From the NCBI GenBank assembly GCA_013368325.1, contig JAACJK010000073.1, forward strand, positions 62,001 through 126,000: 64,000 nt of DNA, written 5' to 3'. Source of the stretch: Ephemerocybe angulata. Taxonomy: Eukaryota > Basidiomycota > Agaricomycetes > Agaricales > Psathyrellaceae. Shown here one piece after another: positions 34,449-47,386 of this stretch. Within the stretch, counting starts at the first letter, position 1, and every line of letters starts with the position of its first letter. The position numbers and the translations under genes are program-made. The notes under the pieces were generated by a model. It was not told the origin of the DNA, made no database searches, and worked only from the letters and a program-made list of their open reading frames with translations.

Positions 34449-36896
34449 ATGACGACCCCACTCTCCGAAATCACCGAGGTGCGCTTCATCCACCCCTCCC
34501 TTCCCCCACTAACGCAACGTGCCCTCGCAGATCCACGCCTCCCTCTCGTCCACATTCCTGACTTCCCTCTCCTCATCCACCAAACCCAACACCACCCCCT
34601 CTTCCAAAGCCGGACAATACCCCGTGCTTTCCCTCCCCTACCGCCAACACCAACTCCTCCAACTCGCCCGGCTAGTCCAAGAAAACGCCGACGCCCTCTG
34701 CCACTCCCTCTGGGTCGACGAGGGAAAGCCGCGCCAGGAAGTACTCATGGCGGAGATCGGCGCCGTCATCGACCGCGCGTTGAAGAGTGCGCGGGAGCTT
34801 GAGGCGTGGGTCGGTGGGGGCGCGGATATGGGGGAGGACGTCAAGTTAGCTGGGTGGCAGGTGGGGTGGAAAGCCAGGGTTGAGAAGAAAGCGAAGGGCG
34901 TCGTCCTTATTATCTCGTACGTCCCATTTTCTTTTTTATGATTTTGTTCTATGTAATGAAACGTACATCGGTTTGCAGCCCGTGGAACTACCCTATAACC
35001 CTGACCCTCCAACCCGTCTGCGGTGCCATCGCAGCCGGCTGCCCCGCCCTCATAAAGCCCTCCGAAGTCGTACCTACATTTTCGAAGCTCCTCGCCGAGC
35101 TCGTCCCGAAGTACCTCGACCCCGCCACATATCGCGTCGCACTGGGCGGCGTACCCGAGATCACAAGGATCCTCGAACTTAAATGTACGTCTCCCTCCCT
35201 CCCATCCCCCATCTTACTTTAGAGATAAAGGGAGAAACTTGAAGCTAACCGCCAGCCTGCGCAGGGGCCCACATATTCTACACAGGCAACGCCCGCGTCG
35301 CGCGCATCATAGCCGCGGCGGCGGCGAAACATCTGACACCTATGACCCTCGAGTTGGGCGGGAAGAGCCCCGTTATTATCGATGGTGCGAGTCTGGGGGA
35401 GGCGGAGCTGCGGGTCGCTGCGCGCAGGATTGTTTGGGGGAAGGTTAATAATGCTGGGCAGGTACGTTTAATTCTCGCACTTATCTTCTACTTTACACTC
35501 GCCTACCCAAACAGATTATAGATCCCATACTAACATCCTTCTGGCCACATGTAGATCTGCGTCGCCCCAGACTACGTCCTCATCGAGCCCGCCTACATTC
35601 CTCAATTCATCTCCGCCTGCCGCGCCGCCCTCGACTCGTTCTTCCCTAATGGCGCGTTGAACTCGCATGACTACGGGAGGATTGTGTCGGAGGCGCATTT
35701 CTCTAGGGTGAAGGGGCTGTTGCGGGATACGAAGGGGAGGGTTGTTATTGGAGGTGGGGTTTTGGATGGGAGCGGGGGCCCGCATGAGGGGGCGTGGGCG
35801 AGGGGGGTGGAGCCGACTGTTGTTTTGCTCGGTGCGTTCGCGTTTCGTTCTTCTTGCATTCGTTCGTTCCCTTGTCTTTGCTGTTCTGTGGTTGGTCGAG
35901 CCTTCTGTGTTTCTTCGTTCTCTGTTCTCTTCTCTGTTCTTAGTTCTCCCTGGTCTTCTGTTCTTCGTTTTGGTGTGACTACCGAATACATGGACTCGAT
36001 GCTGACGCGTAATTCCATTTCTGCTATGCTACGTAGACGAAGCGACCGCCGCCGACGACGTCCTCCTCCAAGACGAGCTCTTCGCACCCATCCTGCCCAT
36101 CCTGCCTGTCGCATCCGTGGCTGCTGCGCTGGAGTATGTGAGGGCGCACGCGCACCCGCTTGTGATTTATGCGTTTACGGAGAGTGATGAGGTTAAGAGG
36201 GAGGTGAAGGCGGGGACGATGAGTGGGAATGTGGTGTTTAATGATACATTTAATCAGCTTTCTGGTGCGTACCTCTCGTTTGTACGATTTTCGTTTCGTC
36301 GTGCGTCCATACGTACGTTGAATGGGGGCTTCGTTTGGGCGCAGCGTGTTCATGCGCGCGCTTGTTTGTTCGTTCGGGCGCTCGTTCGGTCGTTCTTTCT
36401 TGGATTCGTGCAGTCGTGCGGTCGTGCGGTCATTTGGGATTGGGTGAAAGAGTATTGGTACTGATTATGATTGTGTTTAGTGGATGAGATACCGTTCGGA
36501 GGTGTTGGGGAGAGTGGGTATGGGAGGCAGCCTTTGAAGTGGACGTTCGAGGAGTTTGTATATTTGAGGAGTGTTCTGGACGTACCGTTTAGGTGAGTCT
36601 CTTTCTTCCTTCTTTCGTTCGCTCTTTCGTCTGGGCTTCTCGTTCTGGTGTTCGACTTTCCGTGTTCCACTTCCAAGCTCGGGCGGGTGTACACTCGTTA
36701 TGAGCTGGTTTGGGAAACCTGAGTCAAGTCTTCGCTTGTGTACATGACGTGTGTTTGAACGCATGCTGACGTTCAATATAGCGAGGAGCCGAAGTTTGGA
36801 GGACGCTACCCGCCGAGCTCGAAGGAGAGTTTGGACTTTTTCGAGAGATGTCTGAAGGTTCCAATTGCGAGTGTTGAGGAGCTTGGGGGAAGGTGA
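34449..36896 (+). CDS. Class 3 aldehyde dehydrogenase, intact copy
   Basis: The eight exons are 34449-34478, 34531-34916, 34979-35184, 35265-35461, 35555-35831, 36037-36264, 36481-36592 and 36782-36896. They encode 516 aa with all phases consistent. It oxidises aldehydes to acids with NAD(P)+. Visible motifs are the coenzyme-binding [20 protein letters not shown] and KPSE, the loop [12 protein letters not shown], the general base in TLELGGKSP (about Glu237), the catalytic cysteine in [14 protein letters not shown] (about Cys275), and the C-terminal [13 protein letters not shown]. The Glu-Cys spacing is 38, a few residues longer than in mammalian ALDH3. No hydrophobic tail is present, so it is not the membrane-anchored fatty aldehyde form. 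The protein ends EELGGR-stop, slightly shorter than the frame traces in the third copy. Two decayed duplicates lie downstream. Confidence 0.93.
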
Positions 36897-37570
36897 ATGG
36901 TGCTAACGGTGTTAGTGGCGCTTCTATGCTCTAAGGCACGGTCAGGAATTGGGCTTGCAATATGGGTTGGGCGAGGAAAGGAACGCAGAAGTGAATATAA
37001 ATATCGTTGTGTGTGCGTTTATGTATTCATTGAATCGGATCGCATGTGTGTATGCATGGCCGATTCGACATAGGTTCCCAGGTTCAAGGTAGCCATTCGA
37101 CAGTCGGGGATGATATGCGCGGATGCATTGAGCATCTCATCTATATACTCCCAATGGCTGATTCCTGGGACTTATCGTTATAGATCGTCCGACAGTACGA
37201 CACCGTCGACCATCCGAAAAGGCGGCCCCTCGAGTACCCCGCCCACGCTCGAAGGTTCGACACCGAAGAAGATTTGAAGGGTGCTGGGGCGCACCAGCAC
37301 ACACGAGCTTCACCTTAACCTGCATCTATCTCGATAATCCATGCGCCCTTCCCGTGTTTCGCAGTCCCGCATTTGCTTGAAGCTTTCATGATAGTTACAT
37401 GTCGCACCCAGAAGGAGAAAGAAATGGCAGCAGAATCAAGACACACCTTCAACTTCGAAGAATAATGTAGATTCCAGACGGGATATGGCCGTCCATCTGA
37501 CATCAGATTCAAATTTGGTACATTACTATACTGCGCTGGGTACTGTCGAAACTCGTCGACATGGATGGCC
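36897..37570. other. 3' flank of ALDH copy 1
   Basis: The first ~220 bp (AATATAAATATCGTTGTGTG..., CGATTCGACATAGGTTCCCA) match the 3' flank of the third ALDH copy at about 50080-50180. The duplication therefore extended past the gene. No other gene is seen. Confidence 0.55.
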
Positions 37571-40080
37571 TCAAAGATTTAAGAAAATGCATGAATAAAT
37601 AAAGGAATAGAGCAAAAAATAGCTGAATCCCGAGTTTCCCTCAGCATGAAGCATAGTAGAAGAACCCAAATCAAACAACAGTAAATATCTACGCGGAGTA
37701 AAGTCCGATGTCCCTCCAGAATCACTTGCAGTGCAGAATGGGGAGTCTGGACCCGCTCTGCACAATACAAGGGTATTCCTATACCGACTGAAGGGCTCAC
37801 GCTGAAAAGAAATAACCGGAATTTTCTCCCCTAGCAGATGCCCAAATCGACGGGAATAATCCTCCTCCAGCATCGTGCAGTGTGACGCTTTTGCCGCCAA
37901 TCAGGCGGAGAATCCTTCAACCTCGCATGAGCCCCTGAGCGAGCCGCCCAGGGATTACGAGTTACAGAGACAAGACGGAGGGCGTCGCTCATGCGTATGC
38001 GTGGTGGTGGTGTGAGAAGGTATGGCGGGCCGTTTGTCTAAATATTCAGCGCGCAAATATTTGACCTCGCGCGCATAAATTTGGTCTCCGCGCGCAAATT
38101 TGAAGTGAAAAAGATGTAAAAGCTCACCGAACATCTAGCGCGCAAATTTCGAGTCAGCGCGCAACTTTTTAGTGAGGCAGCGCAAAAATCGAGGCGCGCG
38201 CAACTAATCCAGCGCGCAAATTCACATCAAGCGCGCAAACACAGATAGGGGCTATTCCGACTTCAATCCCCCCAGGCAGACGCATGTGGAACCCAAGCTG
38301 CGCTGCCCGACGATTTAGCTGTGAAGGACATCCCTCTGAGTCATCCAGCACAGTTGCGACTAGAGATAAGAAAAGGAAGGAAGACTAAGCTCGAGTAGGA
38401 AACAGAGAATAGTGGAGGAGAACTAGAAGCGAATGACGGTACATATTCCCGCGGAGTAGAGTCCAGACGGTGCTAACACATATCATCTGCAGCACACATT
38501 GGGGGGCGTTGATCCCCCTCTGCACGATACAAGAGACATTCTGAAGCAAGAATGGAGCTCCACTCGGCAGCACCATCTCCCGCGTTCGAGGGTTTGTAAT
38601 ATGACGGGACTCAATCAAACCACCCGCTATACGTCCGACCACACCACATACAGAGTGACATCAAAGGGGCACTGCCAAGGCAAACATCACCCTGAACGAC
38701 AACGAGAGCCGAAGGCCCCCCATCGTGGCCCGGGGAGTGATATGTGTCTTGCGCAGTCCGCCTCGCCTCGATCATCTAGCCCGGTGGTTCTTCCTTCAAT
38801 TGTGAAGGTAACGGTGAAGCGTGCGGTATGATATGAAGAGTGGAAGACAATGGGAGAGGAGAGGCGGGCGAAGAAAATCAACCAATAAATAGCACGCCCC
38901 ACGAGGTATACAGAACACCGTTCGCACAACGCGGTGTCAGATATGACCGAAGAGTTCGTCCCTCTCGAAGATTGAGTTTCGGCGAATCACGAAGCACAAA
39001 ACAGGAACGACGGTACCTAGGCTCGCGGAGCGGATGACGATTTCAGGTATATCACTTTACGCACGGAACCGGGAGCGTGAATCCCGCTCTGTACGCAAGA
39101 GATTGTCCCCTCAATCAGTCTCCGCTCGGCGGCACATTCACCCGCCGTCGAAGTTCTGTGCGAGAACACAGGTACGGAAGCGGGAAAGGAAGAGAGAGAA
39201 AGGAAGGTCACACAATAGTGACGGGCGGAAACCGACGGGAGGGAAACGAAGCCCAACACTGGAAGACGCGTTTGAGGTCTCTAGGGTACGACGAGAATCG
39301 CGCCCTCAGCTAATCCATCATTACCATTACCACTTCGAACTAGAGCCAAGAGGTCCCGCTCACGAGCGATATCTGAGTACGTAGCGCTCGGTCCACCTCA
39401 AATCACTTGGCTTCTTCGAAGTCGGAGTTAAGGTAGGGTGAGGATTGACTGCATGACGCAGAGCGGGAGGGCGAGGACGCCGGTGGCGGGGTAACCAAAG
39501 GGAGGACGCAGCCGATCGAAGAGCTCACCGCCTAGAACAGGTGATGCGTACGCACTGAATGACCGGTAATGTCCGCTCCCATAATCCCCCCGCCGTAAGC
39601 CCATCGCCCATTCACCACCAGACTCCAATCGACAGGAGCGACTTCCTCCAGAAGCGTCGTTCGGTGAGCCCTCTTCAGACGTCGATCCAGACCCTTCGAG
39701 CATCGCATGAACTCCAGGGCAGCTCGTCCAGCGATTAGAGGATACAGAGACAGGAGGAGGGGCGTTTTGCTCATGCCTGATGGTGGTGGGAAGGAAGGAG
39801 AACAAACGACATCGACAATCGATTATCGATGCAAAGCGCCCGCAGCGCCGAGCTCCGAGTCGCCGGCCGACCGCGGAACCAAACATGGGCTTCGATTCCA
39901 TGTCGCCTGACCTCCGCCTGCTGTATCCTCCCTCTCTTCCCATCCTCTATTCCCTTCTCTACATCTAACCATTCTCTGTGAGCGAGTAAGTTGAACGTGC
40001 GCATCCGTTTCGCAGAGGGTGTCTGATAAGCTTGAGCGTTGGACGTTGATCTTGGTTTCATCTGTGTACGGCCGATTCTG
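37571..40080 (+). repeat. Module copy M4, no gene attached
   Basis: Contains AATAAATAAAGGAATAGAGC (37583), boxes near 37735, 38505 and 39066 (GAACCGGGAGCGTGAATCCC), a block like CCCTGAACGACAACGAGAGCC (38690), and the GTGGTGGGAAGGAAGG segment with CGACAATCGATTATCGATGC near 39782-39835. No ALDH coding sequence follows. Frames such as 39034-39384 (+) and 39428-39943 (-) lie inside the repeat and are not called. Confidence 0.65.
38046..38240. repeat. Cluster of nine GCGCGCAAA-type motifs
   Basis: GCGCGCAAAT or close variants occur at about 38049, 38069, 38090, 38138, 38157, 38180 (GCGCAAAAA), 38194, 38212 and 38231, mostly about 20 bp apart and all on the same strand. Several are followed by TTT, making AAATTT half-palindromes. 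The spacers between motifs are not repeated. No other module copy contains the cluster. Confidence 0.8.
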
Positions 40081-40379
40081 CGGTTCTCATTGCCCACTCA
40101 GCGGCAACAATCTGGCTGTACGACATCAATGGCCGATTCTTCTGGGGATGTAGTGTAGAAGAATAAAATTGAAGTGTGAAAGCGAGACAGTGCAATTGTA
40201 GAAAGTGATCAATACACCATGCCTACCCGCATTGTAAGCTTTGCTATACTTACCAGACAGACCCCGGAAGGGTGCTTCCAGACAAGACAATATATGAGGT
40301 ACAATAACACCTCAGCAGAACCACCGCTTACTCCGACTTTGAACAATACACACACAGCTAAACACAAAATAAACGGGCG

Positions 40380-42400
40380 GGGTCGTTTGACCCAGTCAGC
40401 GAGCGCATAGGACCCGAGTCTATATCCTAGACACAGTCCGCAGCCGTGTCACATAGTACTGGGACAAATACACGTCTCGCCGTCCCTGAGATTCAAAGAT
40501 GGTGCATTACCATACCACTCTGAGGACCCTATCGAGCTTGGAGCTCGCCGAAATGGATGCTCGTTCGAACGACTAAACAAAAGAAGATGAAATAAATGAA
40601 TAGATAAAGAGATAGCGTAGAAAATAGTTGAATACCGAGCAAGAAGCGTGACGAAAGCCACAAGAACCATAAGCGAACGATGGTAGATATCTACGTGGAG
40701 TGGAACCTTCTCCGTGATGGATCTCACTTGCTACACAGAACCGGGAGCTTGAACCCCCTCTGCACGGTACAAGAGACATTCCAGGGCAAAGAAGCGCCCC
40801 ACTCGACAAGCGCTATCGCCGTGTTCGATGTTCCAACCTAGATGCCATGGTATACAGATATCGATGAAAGGGCGTGAAACGAGTTAACAAAAGAATGGTA
40901 TCCCGCAGCACGCATGATGAGCTCAAAGAGGCGAGCATCGCGGGGTGGGAGCTCTCATCACCCTGAACGATAACGAGAGCGACGAGGCCCCGTCGTGGTC
41001 TATGGGCGAGCGATTTGAGTCTCTATCACGCAGCACGCTCCACCTCATATCCGTCACTTGGCCTGTTGGTCGTTTACCACCTTTTGGATGCAGCATTCGT
41101 GCGTCTATCATCCGCGTCGGGTGTTCCCCCGAAAAGGGATCAAGAATGAGAACAAAAGTGTTCAAAGAGACAATCCACGGTGAGATACGACAGGGCGTCG
41201 CCTGAACATGAAAAGACCAAGGAGGGTTTTGAAGACGCAGCAGACCATAGCGAGCGCATAGGAAACGAGTCTATTATGATAGACCCGGTCCACAGTTCTC
41301 TCGTGGGCCGATTTCCGCAAGACCCCCGTTGCTTGACATATTCAGACACGCTATACACGATACCTCGCTGGGTATGTGGGAGAAGCAGCGACACACCGAA
41401 CGAAGTGTCGCTCCCAGACCTGAGGAAGTTCGTCACGGCAACGCGTTCAGCCGCGACTCCGGTACACGAAAGGGGAAAAGGTATGAAGGAAAAAATAAAT
41501 GACTAAAAATCGTTTCGAATCGAACCGTCGGGGGGTACGCAGACATGCGGAGGAGACCCCCGCCAACCTGCATCACTTGCCCAAACGAAAGGGGAATGAA
41601 CCGGCTTCGCATGGTACAAGCATTGCAGAATCGGCCTTGACCTGCGCTCGGTTGCGCTGTCCCCCGCGTTTTTGAAATCCTAGGTGAGAACGAAGATGGA
41701 CGGGAGAGAAAGGAGGAGAATGGGAGAGAGCGTGGGAGAGAGAGAATGGGGTGCAAACAAGACAAGCGTAAATTGACGGGAGGGATGCAAAAAGCGAAGC
41801 TGGAGAGCTGAAGGGCGTGAATGAAGGTAGAATGGCGGGCTGCCGAGAACATGTCTAATTTATCGAGAGGACCCGGCCAACAGGACAATTTAGCAAGAAG
41901 GAGGGGAGGAAAAGAGGGAGATAGATTGCAGGTAGTGTCGAAGTTAACGACCTCGCACCAGATCTACCCCCCAACGCCGCCTGAATCGAGGGACGACGAC
42001 CGCCACATTCCTCTTCGCATCGTGCCCGACCCGGGTCCGCCGACGTGACCTGCACTACTACTCCTCCCAGACGCTCATTTGGATAAACGAAGACAGATGG
42101 GGAGTGGAGGGCGTTCAGCTCATGTGTGGTTGTGGTGGGAAGGAACAAGCACGTCGAATCGATCATCGATCCAAGCGCCCGCGCCGAGTCGGCCGACCGG
42201 GGGCATTAACACACACGGCCAAACATGACGAGCGCTTCTCACCGCATGCGCTCATTCCTTCCCAGCATCGACGATGTCGCCTTCCATATCTCGTTCTTTC
42301 TTCTCTCCCATCTCTTCCCTTTCTCAGCTCTCCCCCTGCCTCTATCCTTTCGAGTCTATCCTCTTCGATAAGGCTGAGTGAATACGGACGATTTTGGGGG
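40380..42400 (+). repeat. Module copy M5, upstream of ALDH pseudogene 1
   Basis: GAGCGCATAGGACCCGAGTC occurs at 40401 and again as GAGCGCATAGGAAACGAGTC at 41253, so parts of the module are themselves doubled. The box at 40738 (GAACCGGGAGCTTGAACCCC), the CACCCTGAACGATAACGAGA block near 40960 and the GGTTGTGGTGGGAAGGAACAAG/CGATCATCGATCCAAGCGCC segment at 42125-42181 follow the same order as M3. Confidence 0.65.
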
Positions 42401-42455
42401 GTATAAAGCCGCCCAGTTCGATCGAGTACCCACCCCTACGACGCTCTACACCAAC

Positions 42456-43431
42456 ATAACGACCCCACTCTCCGAAATCGCCGAGGTACGCACCTCTCTT
42501 TCTCCCTTGCTCCTCACTAACACACCCTCCGTAGATCCACGCCCCCTCAAATACCCATTCCTCTCCTACCTCTCCACCCCGATCAAGCCCTCTCCCACCA
42601 CCTCTACCGGATGCCCCCTCCTCTCCCTCCCCTACGCCAGCATCAACCTTTCCAACTCGCGTGCCTCGTCCAAGAAAACGCCGACGCCCTCTGCCACTCT
42701 CTATGGCTCGACGAGAGCAAGTCGTCTTGGGGGAGATCGGGGCTATTGGTCGAGGGGTGCTCGGGAGCTCGAGTCGGTGGAGGGGGAGGGGAAAAGATTG
42801 GGGAGGACGTGCAGTTGGAAGGTCAGCAGGAGGCGTCGAAGGCGAGAGTTGAGACGAAGGCTAAGGGAGTTGTGTTGATAATCTCGTACGTCGCGCTTCC
42901 TTCTTTCAATTTTCGTATCCCCATATACTCTTCTCTTTACTGACGAACGAACGCACATTTGTAGGCCGTGGAACTACCTAATTATTCTAACATTCCAATC
43001 TCTCTCTGGCGCCATCGCAGCCGGCTGCCCCGCTCTAATCAAACCCTCCAAAGTCGTACCCTCGTTATAATTTCTCGAAGCTGCTCTCCGAGCTCGTACG
43101 GCAGTTCCCCACTGCGTATCGCGTTGCGTTGGGCGGGGTGCCGGAGATCACGAAGATCCTCGAGCTCAAATGTATGTATCCCTCCTCTTACTTGAGAGAG
43201 AGAAAGAACTAATCGCCGTGCGCAGGGGCCCACATATATTCTACACAGGCAACGCCTGCGTCGCGAGACTCGCCTGCATCATCTCCGCCGCCGCAGCGAA
43301 GCAACTGACTCCGATGACCCTCGAGCTGGGCGGAAGAGCCCCGTCATCATCGATGCTGCCAATCTCGGGGAGAAAGAGTTGCGGGTGGCGGCGCGGAGGG
43401 TTATGTGGGGGAAAGGATAATGCTGGGCAGG
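42456..43431 (+). pseudogene. ALDH copy 2, truncated and start-less
   Basis: The first exon is preserved as DNA (42456-42485), but the ATG is now ATA. Remnants of exon 2 (about 42535-42889), exon 3 (about 42965-43171) and exon 4 (about 43226-43431) follow. They match the intact gene, including PWNY and TLELGG-like segments, but carry several frameshifts: exon 2 needs three frames, and LGGKSP reads LGGRAP after a deletion. Exons 5-8, with the catalytic cysteine, are absent. A region upstream with TATA-like GTATAAAG is kept. Confidence 0.85.
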
Positions 43432-44950
43432 TACGTGTCGGTTCATTCGTTTGGATGGGTTTTATCCCTCCTTGTGTTTCGGTGTTCTCTTCTTTGGTTT
43501 TCGTCGTGCGTTCATTTTTACTGGGTCGTACCCGAGACGTGGAATGGGAATGCTCGGCAAGGAAGAAAGGAAGGAAGGGGCAGTTGGGCTGGGATCTTGG
43601 TTTGACCGCGGACCGTTCGATGTGAATGGGTCTGGTCGGTCGGCTTAGTCGCTGCTATCTCTGTGTTCTTCCTTCATCTTTTCACTAAGTTTCCCATTGT
43701 CATGGCTCGGTGCGGAATTCCACTTTCGAAGTGGAGTTCCGTTTTCGGCGACGTGGAGTTCGGAATTGCGTGGTGTTCGTCTCATTCGCGCTCGTGTTCG
43801 AGGCTGGTTTTCGAGGTTGGTATTGGCGTTGAGGATTTGGGATGTAGATGCGGTTGTCGATGTGGATGTGCGACGACGCACGACTGGATGGCGCCCGAGA
43901 TCGCAGATCTCGGGCGTATACAGTCTACGCTCGGAGCGGGCGCTTAGCCATGGTCTAGTATCGCGCGCATCTAGCCTTTCAGTAGGATTTGTTTTCGTTT
44001 GCCTTCACTTTGCGGTTGGAAGTGGGTTGCGTTGAGGCGGACGGTGAAGATGTACGCACTGCACTTAGACGACGAGGCAGGTTGGGGTCGGGTAATCTCT
44101 ACGTCTGCTGTCGTCGGACTGTTTTGGTTGCGTTCGGCGCCAGGATGAGTTCAGGCCGTTGACGGCGTCGTCTTCGGTTGCGTGAGTTCTTGTCTAGATA
44201 CGCATCCTCCGCGCTCCGCTTCGTCGATCTTGAGGCAGTGTTAAGGCTTGCTTCACTTGACTATTTGATACTCGATGTTCGTGTGTTTTGCTAATTTCCT
44301 TCATACGATGCTTCGCCTGGGTTTCATGCTCCCTTTGGAGCTGGTGTAGGGATGTTCGCTGCGCTGAACAACGAGGCCGTTGCGGATGGTGTAATCCGGG
44401 TGCACTGCAGATTCTCGGCTGAATTTTTTGGTCGCGTCCGTTCAGGCGCCGGCGCCTGGTTGCATTCATCGCAGACAACTTTGTCCATCTCGGGGATGTG
44501 TTTGAGCAAACTTCACCTCTCTTTCCTCACAAACAACGTCGAGTCTGGGACGATGAGGCTTACCCTGGAGTGCAAGATTCAGAGCTGCATGAGCCGAGTC
44601 GAAGGACTTTTCGGCTCTGTTCGGTCGCTTGGGTCTTATGCGCTCATCCGTGAGCTTCTTGGATCTTTAGTGCGACGATGTACCCTGGGGAGGTTGTTTG
44701 TTTGCATTGGTTAATCTGGGTTTGCGGTTTCTCTTTCTCTTCTCGACTGCTCATCCTCGATCTTACTTTACGTGGTCTATGCATGGGAACACTGTAATTA
44801 GCCCAAATACGGAAGTACGGCATAGAAGAGGCGTTCTGATGCACATGGGCTAGCTCTCCGTTTACTGCGCACCATGGCGTCCACGATGGAAACTAACTTA
44901 ATCTACGAATAATCTCCCGAAAGCTCATACCGATCCATGTTTACTTCCTC
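43432..44950. other. Replacement sequence after ALDH copy 2
   Basis: The first ~220 bp correspond to sequence after exon 4 of ALDH copy 3: GATCTTGGTTTGACC...GTTCGATGTGAA at 43591 against GATCTTGGTTGACC...GTTTAATGTGAA at 48510. Both decayed copies thus share non-ALDH DNA at this point. The remainder (T- and G-rich on the + strand) holds frames up to ~120 codons with no recognisable domain. Confidence 0.5.
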
Positions 44951-47350
44951 CCAGCGCTGTGCTGCGGGCTTCAACAATTATGACACAGAACCCGCAATCC
45001 ATGAGGGTTTGTAGGCCTACGGACGCGGACAGTTATTGCAGACACACTGATGACACGAATCTGATGAAGAGGCGAGACGAACAGGAATCGCAATTGCTAC
45101 ACAGGACTGAGTGCTCGACATTACATAGAAGGAATCCAAGGAAAGGAGAGATGAGAAGAGATGAGAAGAAAGGCTTAGGGATCAAACGATAAACAGTTCT
45201 CGGGGCGTATACTCTCTGCGACTGCAGTTGGGGAATCAAGTAGTGCTCCTGCGTGCGGTATCAGTCGCCAATCTCACTCTGGATTCTACACACACAGCTT
45301 TCGACTCGCTAAACTCACAGGTGACAGAAGTTGTGAATCGATATATTTAGGATAAAATTGAAGTCGTGTTCACGCCCCATTAAAGGTCATGTGCACATTA
45401 CTGAGGGACACATGCACGCAATACTCTCGCCCTCCATCAGGTTCAAAGATAGTGCACTACTATAATGAGCTGGGATGGGTTACCTGTCAATTGGGATACT
45501 TCGACACGGATGTTCGTTCATGAGTCTGGGACGATGAAACAAAATAAAATGAATGAATAAACAAAGGGATAGAGAAGAAAATAGTGAATATTGCGCTTCC
45601 CACAGCATGAAAGATGAAAAATGGCCAGAAGAACCAGAATCGAGGGATGGGAATTGTCTACGCGAAGTGGAGCTTCTCTATAGGCTCTGATATCACCTGC
45701 AGCGCAGAACCGGGAGCCTGAACCCGCTCTGCACGATACAAGCGACATTCCAGAGGCAGAAAGGAACTCCACTCGGCAAGCGTATTCGCCCATGTTTCGA
45801 GGTTCCGACCTAGGTATTCCACCATACGGGCGTAAAAATAGTAAACAATAGCAGACGTCATGTGTCCACATACATAGTGAAATCAAGGAGGCGAGCCACC
45901 ACTCTCCGAACCTGATCACCCCGAGCCCCAACAAGAGCCAAAGGGCCCCATCGCAGCCCGCGGGCGAGTGAGCTCGCAGGTCGTGTAGCCCGCCTCGGAT
46001 CAATCACCTAGCATGCACTTCTTTACAGTTTGTAGGACGAGCGCGAAAGGGACAGGAGAGTGGAGTAATTCGATAACCAGCACGCCGAACGAGGTGTTGG
46101 TCGCGCCAAATCAAGGTAGTTTACCACCTGTGCGTGCGGCGCAGCGCTTCGGGCATCTATTATACATACGCGCCTGTCGTGCCTGCAAAACAGATCAAGG
46201 GTGTGATCGTTCTTAGAGTTATTCCAGGGTAAAATATGAGACGACGTGCCACATGAGCGTGAAAGGATCAAGGAGACTTCCAGTGAACCTCGCAAACGAG
46301 AGTATTGGAAGCGAGTCTATATCGTAGACCCAGTCCGCGACTGCCTCGCGTCGCTATGGTTCCAAGCGGACGTCTCGTCGTTTCGCACATTCAAGCACGT
46401 CATATCGCTACAGCGCACAGGGTATCGTGTTTCGAGACAGTTGAAATGCACGAAAGGTCGGAGCGGGGAACGACGACGAAACAAAGAAAAAGTAAAACTA
46501 AGCTCGAGTGGGAAACGTAAACAGAGGAGAAGAATTAGAATCGAATGGGTACATAGGCACGCGGAGTGGGTTGTGCGTTCCCATTGCATCACTTGCCCCA
46601 GGAGCCGGAGATGATCCTGCTCTACGGGGTACAAGAGACATCGCAGGGACCGTCGACGGCCACTCGGCAGCGGTGGCGCCCGCAAATTCGAAGTTCTGCG
46701 CAGTAGCAGGCACATGGATAGAGATAAAGGGAGACTCGGAGAAAGGGAGAGTGACGAACGGTCAGCGGGGCGCCGAAGACGATCGAGGAGCGGGCTGCAG
46801 AGAACAGGTCAAACGCATCGAGAGGACCTAGGCCATTCCTGTAACTTGAGAAGAAAGGGGGGAGAAAGAGGGAGATGGATGACACATGGTGTCAATGTTA
46901 AATGACCTCGAACCTGTTGATCTCCCCCAACGTCGCCCCAATCGAGCCGGACGACGACCGCAACAATTACTCTTCCCATTCTGGCCCACCCAGGTCCACC
47001 GGTGCGACTCGCGCTACTACTCCTCGCAGAAGCTCTTGAAATTTACGAAGACTAGAGAGAGAGAGGAGGGAGGCCACGCTATGCATGGTGGTGGTGGGAA
47101 GGAACAAGTACGTCGAATCGATGATCGATCCAAGCGCCCTGCGGCGCCGAGTCGGCCGACCGACCGGGGGCACGCAGGACCAAACATGACGGGCGCTTTT
47201 TAACGCATTCGCTTGATCCTTCCCAGCATCAACCACGTCGCCTTCCAAGTTCCATATCGTTCTCTTTCTTCTCTCCCATCTCTTCTCTTTCTCAGAACTT
47301 CTCTTCTCTATCTACCCCTCCATCTATCCCTTCACTGAGCCGCGCTGCGG
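44951..47350 (+). repeat. Module copy M6, upstream of ALDH pseudogene 2
   Basis: Landmarks are AATGAATGAATAAACAAAGG (45549), GCAGAACCGGGAGCCTGAAC (45703), CACCCCGAGCCCCAACAAGAG (45918), a degenerate GAGTATTGGAAGCGAGTCTA (46301), a second box near 46598, and GGTGGTGGTGGGAAGGAACAAG with CGATGATCGATCCAAGCGCC at 47085-47139. TATA-like GATATAAAGG lies at 47351. Confidence 0.65.
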
Positions 47351-47386
47351 GATATAAAGGCGCCCAGGTCAATCGACGCAACTTTC

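Noticed and set aside
35657..36187. 176-codon plus-strand frame and 147-codon minus-strand frame
   Set aside because: They overlap ALDH exon 5, its intron and exon 6. The spliced ALDH model explains the region with conserved motifs.
38046..38240. CRISPR-like array
   Set aside because: Repeats are only about 8-10 bp and vary, spacers differ in length, and the genome is fungal.
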